Assembly (NCBI RefSeq): GCF_012033735.1 | Contig: NZ_JAAVJD010000013.1 | Location: 1-48,121, forward strand | Length of the DNA stretch: 48,121 bases | Direction: 5' to 3' | From: Streptomyces lonarensis | GTDB taxonomy: Bacteria > Actinomycetota > Actinomycetes > Streptomycetales > Streptomycetaceae | In this document: one piece after another, positions 43,247 through 48,121 of the stretch | Layout of the letters: every line of letters starts with the position of its first letter | How positions within the stretch are numbered: position 1 is the stretch's first letter | Program-made: the position numbers and the translations under genes | The notes under the pieces: model-generated | The model's input: only the letters and a program-made list of their open reading frames with translations | Database searches by the model: none | Told to the model about the DNA's origin: nothing

Positions 43247-43277
43247 GGCAGTAGCGGCGGCGTCCCGTCCCGGAGAG

Positions 43278-44603
43278 TCAGCCCACCGGGGCGGGCCGCC
43301 CCTCCGCTCCTTCGTCTCCGACGCCGCCCGCACCGTCGGCCCCGTCGGCGGCGGGTCGCACGCCGACCGCCTCCCCGGCGCTGCCCGGTGGCGGCGTCTC
43401 CCCCGCCGGGCCGTCGCCCGCGTCTCGGGGGCGCGCCGCGGCAGAGGTCACCACCACTGTGGCGACGACCAGCAGCACCAGCACCATCGCCCCGCGCAGC
43501 CCCACGTGCTCGCCGACGAACCCCAGGACCGGCGGCCCCGCGAGGAAGGCGAGGTACCCGGCGGTGGCGACCGCACCCACCGCGGCGTCCGGGTCGTCGG
43601 AGTCACCGGCCGCGGAAATCGTCACGGGGAAGCCCAGCGACGCACCCAGCCCCCACAGCACCACCGCCACCCCGGCGAGGGCGGGGCTCGGGGAGAACAC
43701 CACGAGCGCCAGGCCAACCGAGGAGATGACGGCGCTGCCGCGCAGCACCCGCACCGCGCCGAAGCGCCGGAGCAGCGCGGCGCCGGCGAACCGGCCCGCC
43801 GTCATGGCCGCGGCGAACGCGGCGAAGACCATCGAGCCGACCGTCTGCCCCGTGCCGTGGCCGTCCACCATGATCAGCGGCAGCCAGTCGTTGGCCGAGC
43901 CCTCGGCCAGTGCCAGTGCGAGCACCACCGCGCCGAGCAGCAGGATTCGCCGGTCGCGCCAGACCGCCAACTGGGCGCGGAAGCCGCCGCCGTGGCCGGG
44001 AACCGCGGCCCGGCGGCCGGTCCCCGTGGGGATGAAGCGCAGCGCCCAGGCGACCGCCGCGGCGGCGAGCGCCGCGACCACGGCGAGGTGCCACAGGACC
44101 GGCACCCGCAGGTAGGTGCAGAGGATGCCGGCCAGCGCGCCGACCACCGTTCCGGCGCTGAAGCAGCCGTGCAGCGCCGGGAGCACCGAGCGTCCGAGTC
44201 GCCGTTCGACGTCGGCGCCCTCGATGTTGACCGCGATCTCGGAGAGGCCACCGCCGCCGCCGAAGAACGCGAGCCCGAGGGCGACCAGCGGCGCGGAGGC
44301 CGCCTCGCTGCCGAGCCCCACCACGAGCACACCGGCGACCACGAGGGCCCCGCCCACCGCCATGGTGTTCCGGCCGCCGAAGCGGCGGACGGCGGCGCCG
44401 GAGCTGAGGATGCCCGACATCGACCCGGCCGACAGACCGAGGAGGACCAGCCCCATCTGCGCGGTCGACGCCTCGATCGCGTCCCGCACCGCGGGCGTCC
44501 GTACGATCCACGAGGACATCGAGACGCCGACCAGCAGCATGAAGACGAAGAGCGAGAGCCGCCAGCGGCGGATCACCTGCGGCGTGGGGGAGGTCGAGAG
44601 CAT
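43278..44603 (-). CDS. MFS transporter, 12 helices
   Basis: A 441-residue membrane protein. It starts MLSTSPTPQVIRRWRLSLFV and has ASTAQMGLVLLGLSAGSMSG and then RRFGGRNTMAVGGALV (the loop 2-3 motif). GFPVTISAAGDSDDPDAAVG in the second half fits the YbjJ/fucose-type group. No ribosome binding site precedes ATG 44603. An 18-bp palindrome touches the start codon, so the transcript may be leaderless. It is divergent from a TetR gene, which suggests a regulated exporter. Confidence 0.85.
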   Translation of the reverse strand: MLSTSPTPQVIRRWRLSLFVFMLLVGVSMSSWIVRTPAVRDAIEASTAQMGLVLLGLSAGSMSGILSSGAAVRRFGGRNTMAVGGALVVAGVLVVGLGSEAASAPLVALGLAFFGGGGGLSEIAVNIEGADVERRLGRSVLPALHGCFSAGTVVGALAGILCTYLRVPVLWHLAVVAALAAAAVAWALRFIPTGTGRRAAVPGHGGGFRAQLAVWRDRRILLLGAVVLALALAEGSANDWLPLIMVDGHGTGQTVGSMVFAAFAAAMTAGRFAGAALLRRFGAVRVLRGSAVISSVGLALVVFSPSPALAGVAVVLWGLGASLGFPVTISAAGDSDDPDAAVGAVATAGYLAFLAGPPVLGFVGEHVGLRGAMVLVLLVVATVVVTSAAARPRDAGDGPAGETPPPGSAGEAVGVRPAADGADGAGGVGDEGAEGRPAPVG

Positions 44604-44620
44604 GCGTACGATCGTACGCA
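44603..44620. promoter_or_regulatory. Perfect 18-bp palindrome, probable TetR operator
   Basis: TGCGTACGATCGTACGCA is identical to its reverse complement. It overlaps the first base of the MFS start codon and lies 95 bp before the TetR start, the expected place for the divergent repressor. Confidence 0.75.
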
Positions 44621-44699
44621 CGACTCCCGGGTGGCGGGAGGGCCCGTCCGGAACCGTCGCGGCAACGGGTGGCGCGGGGGCCCGGCGCGGTGCGCGCCC

Positions 44700-44705
44700 T
44701 ACACT
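44700..44705 (+). promoter_or_regulatory. -10 element of the TetR gene
   Basis: TACACT ends 9 bases before the ATG, so the TetR transcript would have almost no leader. Confidence 0.4.
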
Positions 44706-44714
44706 GACGCGACT

Positions 44715-45356
44715 ATGAGCACGCGGCGGAACGACCCCGGTCGGCGGGACCGCATCATCGACGCCGCCCTCGACGTGATCGCGGAGGACGGCGTGGTGGG
44801 CGCCTCCGCGCGGCGGATCGCCGCCCGCGCCGACGTGCCACTGGGCTCGGTCACCTACCACTTCACCGGCATGGACGAGCTGCTCCATGAGGCGTTCACC
44901 CGGTTCTCGCTGCGCATCAGCGAGCGCTTCGAGCGGCGGATGGCAGGCGCCCGGTCCCTCCCCGAGGTCGCCGACGCGGTGGTGCAGATCATCCTGCGGG
45001 ACACCTTCGGGGACCGGGACTCGCTGGTCGTCACGTTGGAGCTGTACACGCTGGCCGCGCGGCGCCCGGAGTTCCGCCGGATCACCCGCGCCTGGATGGC
45101 GCGCAGCCGCGCCTCCCTGGAGCGCCACGTCGCGCCCGAGATGGCACGGCAGCTCGACGGACTGGTCGAGGGGCTGTCCATCCACCACGCGCTGGACCCG
45201 GGGCCGTACTCCGAGGGACTGGCACGGGCGGCGGTGGCACGGCTGATCGTCGGCGCCGCGCCGGCGGCACCTCCGCCCGGGGAGCCGGGCGGGACGCGCC
45301 CGTCGGCTCCCGATCCGGCACCGGCGCCGGCGCCGGCGGGCGGCGAACCGGGCTGA
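44715..45356 (+). CDS. TetR-family transcriptional regulator
   Basis: A 213-residue repressor. The N-terminal HTH (about 10-58) reads RDRIIDAALDVIAEDGVVGA, then ARRIAARADVPLGSVTYHF. The ligand domain is helical, with IHHALDPGPYSEGL near the end, followed by an Ala/Pro tail. ATG 44715 is close to a -10, and no ribosome binding site is seen. It is divergent from an MFS gene, with a perfect palindrome between them. Confidence 0.92.
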   Translation: MSTRRNDPGRRDRIIDAALDVIAEDGVVGASARRIAARADVPLGSVTYHFTGMDELLHEAFTRFSLRISERFERRMAGARSLPEVADAVVQIILRDTFGDRDSLVVTLELYTLAARRPEFRRITRAWMARSRASLERHVAPEMARQLDGLVEGLSIHHALDPGPYSEGLARAAVARLIVGAAPAAPPPGEPGGTRPSAPDPAPAPAPAGGEPG

Positions 45357-45407
45357 GCCCACCGTGCCCGCCGTGCCCGCCCCCCGTCCCGACGGGCAGG
45401 CCCGGGG

Positions 45408-46328
45408 TCAGCGCAGCAGCACCGTCACCACGACCAGCGCCGGGGCGGCGAGGATCGTCGACAGCAGCACCGAGTCCCGGGCCAGCGTGGTGCCGATGTC
45501 GTACCGCGAGGCGTAGGTGAAGAGGTTCTGCGCGGCGGGGAGGGCGGCGACCACCACGACGGCGAACAGCGTCTCGCCCGACAGCCCGAAGAGCCCGGCG
45601 CCGATGATCCAGGCCAGGAAGGGCTGCACGGTGACCTTGATCAGCACCGACAGCAGCACCGGCCAGCGGTCGGGCCCCCGCCCGGGGAGCGCCCGCCCCC
45701 GCAGCGAGATGCCGAAGGCCAGCAGCACGGCCGGGACGGACATCCCACCGATGAGCGCCACCGGGTCCATCACCACCGTCGGCACCGGCACCCCCGCCAC
45801 GTTCACCGCCAACCCCAGCAGCGAGCCGACCACCACCGGGTTGCGGAACGGCGAGGTCAGCTGCCGCCAGACCCCGGGCCGCTCCTCCGCCGTGGTGATG
45901 TCGAAGATCGTGAGCGCCACCGGGGCGATGAACAGCTGCTGCAGCAGCAGCACCGGCGCCACGAGGGAGGCGTCCCCGAGGACGTAGGCCGCGATCGGGA
46001 TGCCGAGGTTGCCCGCGTTGACGTAGCTCGCGCACAACGCGCCCATCGTCGAGTAGCCGACGCCCCAGCGGCGCACGGAGGCGACGACGACGAAGAGCAG
46101 CGCCGCGGCGAAGGTGGAGAGCGCCGTGACGACCAGCGGGGCGGAGAGGATCACCGAGAGGTCGGCCTCGGCCATGACGGTGAAGAGCAGCGCGGGCGTG
46201 GCGATGGAGAACGCGAGCCGGGTGAGGACCTGCCGCCCGTTGTCGCCGAGGACGTCGAACCGGCCGGCGGCGTAGCCGACCGCGATGATCACCGAGATCG
46301 TCGCGAACCCCGTGATGACGCCGCCCAT
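45408..46328 (-). CDS. AEC-family (auxin efflux carrier) transporter
   Basis: A 306-residue membrane protein with about ten helices. It has the AEC pattern: GFATISVIIAVGYAAGRFDV, FSIATPALLFTVMAEAD and the conserved NAGNLGIPIAAYVLGD helix-breaking motif, then SVPAVLLAFGISL and LPAAQNLFTYASRY. Such carriers move organic acids. It starts at ATG 46328 and is convergent with the TetR gene. Confidence 0.88.
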   Translation of the reverse strand: MGGVITGFATISVIIAVGYAAGRFDVLGDNGRQVLTRLAFSIATPALLFTVMAEADLSVILSAPLVVTALSTFAAALLFVVVASVRRWGVGYSTMGALCASYVNAGNLGIPIAAYVLGDASLVAPVLLLQQLFIAPVALTIFDITTAEERPGVWRQLTSPFRNPVVVGSLLGLAVNVAGVPVPTVVMDPVALIGGMSVPAVLLAFGISLRGRALPGRGPDRWPVLLSVLIKVTVQPFLAWIIGAGLFGLSGETLFAVVVVAALPAAQNLFTYASRYDIGTTLARDSVLLSTILAAPALVVVTVLLR

Positions 46329-46904
46329 GACCTGTCGCTCCTCACGATCCGTCCTGCTCGGCCGCCCGTGGGCCGGGCAGCCGCGGAGCCGCCCGGGGCG
46401 CGTCGCGAACGACGAGCGCCTGCCCGCTCGGCACCGCGCCGGGAACGGCGCGCACGCGGGCGCGCGAGGGCGGCCGATTCATCATGCAGCCCGCATCTTT
46501 CCTGGCGGTCACGGCTCGGGCGGCGACGAACCGGACGCGCTGTGTCCTTCATCACGCACCCCGCCCACCAGTCGGACGCCTGTCGGGCCCCTGGTGCCCG
46601 GTCCGTCACCCTCCGCCCATCTGAACGGGCCTTGTGTCGCTGCACCCCGACACCCGGCGCCGATGCGGCCACGCCGGGATCACGCCGGGTCACGCGGCGT
46701 CGTGAAGGTGGGGGATATCTCTGGCCCAACCCCCCATTTCGCACGTTCGACTCCCTAGAATCGGCCGGTGGTCCGGAGAACGGCACGCACGGTGGCGACA
46801 CCGGCAGCGGCCCGACCGGCGCCGCCGGACCGTGGCCGGAATCCCCCCGGACCGTGGTTCGACACCGCCGGCAAACGTCGCCCGGCAGCCGCTAGGAGAG
46901 CTGT
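46329..46904. other. Gene-free region between AEC and TerC genes
   Basis: About 575 bases. A possible -10 TAGAAT lies at 46756-46761, about 145 bases before the TerC start, leaving a GC-rich leader. I looked for a manganese (yybP-ykoY) riboswitch, known before some terC genes, and did not recognise one. Confidence 0.45.
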
Positions 46905-47930
46905 ATGGACGTCACGCTGAACATCTGGGTCCTGACCATCGTCGGCCTGTGTGCCCTGATCGCCGCCGACTTCTTCATCGGCGGGCGCAAACCGCACGAG
47001 GTCACCACCAGGGAGGCGGGCATCTGGACCGCCGTCTGGGTCGCCCTGGCCGCGCTCTTCGGCCTGGGCCTCCTCTGGATGGGCGAGGGGCAGGCGTCGA
47101 GCGAGTTCTTCGCGGGCTACATCACCGAGAAGTCGCTCAGCGTCGACAACCTCTTCGTCTTCATCCTCATCATGACGAAGTTCGCCGTGCCCACGATCTA
47201 CCAGCAGCGGGTGCTGATGATCGGCATCCTCATCGCGCTGGTGCTGCGCGCCGGCTTCATCGCCGGTGGCGCCGCGCTGATCTCGAACTTCTCCTTCGTC
47301 TTCTTCCTCTTCGGCGCCTTCCTCATCTGGACCGCGTGGAAGCTGATCGAGGAGGCGCGCGGCGACGACGAGGACGAGGAGTTCCAGGAGAACCGCTTCA
47401 TGCGGATGGTGGAGAAGCGCTTCCCCTCCACCGACCAGTACCACGGCACCAGGCTGACCATCGTCCGCAACGGGCAGCGGCTGATCACGCCGATGCTCGT
47501 CGTCATGCTGGCGATCGGCACCACTGACCTGCTGTTCGCGCTGGACTCCATCCCGGCGATCTTCGGCCTGACCCAGGACCCGTACATCGTCTTCACCGCC
47601 AACGCCTTCGCCCTCATGGGCCTGCGGCAGCTGTACTTCCTCATCGGCGGACTGCTGCAGAAGCTGGTCCACCTCTCCTACGGCCTGTCGATCATCCTCG
47701 GGTTCATCGGCGTGAAGCTCTTCTTCCACGCGCTGCACGAGTACGACGTCCCGGTCCCGGAGATCCCCACCCAGGTCTCGCTCGCCGTCATCTGCGGCGT
47801 CCTGGTCATCACCACGATCACCAGCCTCACCGCCTCCAAGAAGGCCCGGCGAGCCGAGGCGGAGGCCGCCGTCGGCGGTGGCGAGGACGGCTCGGGGCAG
47901 GACGAGGACAGCCTCACCCACGCGCCCTGA
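46905..47930 (+). CDS. TerC-family integral membrane protein
   Basis: A 341-residue protein with about nine helices. The diagnostic acidic helices are EKSLSVDNLFVFILIM and TTDLLFALDSIPAIFGLTQD, which are thought to bind a metal ion. A cytosolic loop GDDEDEEFQENRFMRMVEKR divides the two halves. Known relatives export manganese or load it onto exoenzymes, and some give tellurite resistance. ATG 46905 follows AGGAGAG. It is monocistronic, closed by a strong hairpin. Confidence 0.92.
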   Translation: MDVTLNIWVLTIVGLCALIAADFFIGGRKPHEVTTREAGIWTAVWVALAALFGLGLLWMGEGQASSEFFAGYITEKSLSVDNLFVFILIMTKFAVPTIYQQRVLMIGILIALVLRAGFIAGGAALISNFSFVFFLFGAFLIWTAWKLIEEARGDDEDEEFQENRFMRMVEKRFPSTDQYHGTRLTIVRNGQRLITPMLVVMLAIGTTDLLFALDSIPAIFGLTQDPYIVFTANAFALMGLRQLYFLIGGLLQKLVHLSYGLSIILGFIGVKLFFHALHEYDVPVPEIPTQVSLAVICGVLVITTITSLTASKKARRAEAEAAVGGGEDGSGQDEDSLTHAP

Positions 47931-47972
47931 CGGCCCGTCCGCGGTGTCCCCACGCCCCGCGCGGACATCGGC

Positions 47973-48008
47973 AACGCCCCGCACCGCGACCCCGCGGTGC
48001 GGGGCGTT
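47973..48008. terminator. Strong terminator after TerC
   Basis: A perfect 16-bp stem (AACGCCCCGCACCGCG with its complement) around a 4-nt loop, 42 bases after the stop. It is the most stable simple hairpin in this part of the window. The last 110 bases hold no recognisable gene. Confidence 0.8.
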
Positions 48009-48121
48009 CCGCGTTCCCGCTGCCCGCTGCCCGCTGCCCGACGGACCGCCCCGGCTGCGACCGCGGGGGCGGGGGGGTGCACCGGCGCCGGGCCCCGACC
48101 GGACGCGGCCGCGCCGAGGGC

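Noticed and set aside
43236..45356. Long plus-strand frame running through the MFS gene into the TetR gene
   Set aside because: Only the last 213 codons are a real protein (TetR). The part before is antisense to the MFS gene and rich in Arg, Gly and His.
46762..46904. Manganese riboswitch before terC
   Set aside because: I did not find the conserved yybP-ykoY loops, only a GC-rich leader.

Overview
The window is chromosomal DNA of a Streptomyces or close relative. The sequence is very GC-rich with strong third-position G/C, starts are often GTG, and the gene families (SARP regulators, CGNR regulators, Tat lipoproteins, ECF sigma/anti-sigma pairs, modular PKS fragments) are typical of the group. 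It is a patchwork of ordinary chromosomal genes and one inserted or rearranged accessory stretch (about 6.7-29 kb).

Layout. (1) 1-5.8 kb is a sugar-uptake and glycosidase locus. A Tat lipoprotein solute-binding protein (with the start of a probable permease gene at the left edge) is divergent from a large GH3 beta-glycosidase. Three LacI-type palindromes and one near-CebR box lie between them. (2) 5.9-6.8 kb holds a gamma-glutamylcyclotransferase-like gene, tRNA-Thr(CGT) and a strong terminator. (3) 6.9-7.5 kb holds the C-terminal end of a tyrosine integrase next to the tRNA, cut by an IS630-type transposase fragment. (4) 7.7-16.8 kb holds the most unusual content: a six-gene minus-strand operon with overlapping or touching ends. 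In order of transcription it is archaeal-type methionine adenosyltransferase, APH(6)-type kinase, histidine phosphatase (frameshifted), a second seryl-tRNA synthetase, a GT4 glycosyltransferase and a stand-alone alanyl-tRNA-synthetase-like protein. A second phosphotransferase gene lies just upstream, and an XRE-TPR regulator plus Nudix hydrolase diverge from it. I do not recognise this set as a described pathway. I infer a tRNA- or aminoacyl-adenylate-dependent biosynthetic or modification system with its own SAM supply.

(5) 16.9-17.75 kb is a complete IS5-family (IS427-like) element with 19-bp inverted repeats and a TAA target duplication. It interrupts an NmrA-like gene of which only the 5' part survives. 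(6) 18-26 kb holds a large SARP/NB-ARC regulator, an FMN reductase, a DHA2 exporter, an intact NmrA-like oxidoreductase and a divergent AraC regulator. (7) 26.1-28.9 kb is a deletion scar: the C-terminal end of a class III aminotransferase is joined head-on to the C-terminal KR-ACP-thioester reductase of a modular PKS. It looks like the remains of an amino-polyketide cluster of the coelimycin chemical type.

(8) 29-31.3 kb is a conserved pair, a small unknown protein and a DEAD-box helicase. The helicase Shine-Dalgarno sequence lies in a 9-bp hairpin, and a broken cold-shock-protein start lies upstream. (9) 32.3-33.8 kb is an alpha/beta hydrolase divergent from a CGNR regulator. (10) 34-38.5 kb is a five-gene ECF sigma, anti-sigma and ABC exporter operon. 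(11) 38.8-48 kb holds a chloroperoxidase-like hydrolase, a small membrane protein, a membrane-anchored HTH/peptidoglycan-binding/pseudo-lysozyme protein, a Tat beta-carbonic anhydrase, an MFS exporter with divergent TetR and an 18-bp perfect palindrome between them, an AEC transporter and a TerC protein followed by a strong terminator.

All calls come from reading the sequence and translations; no database search was run.
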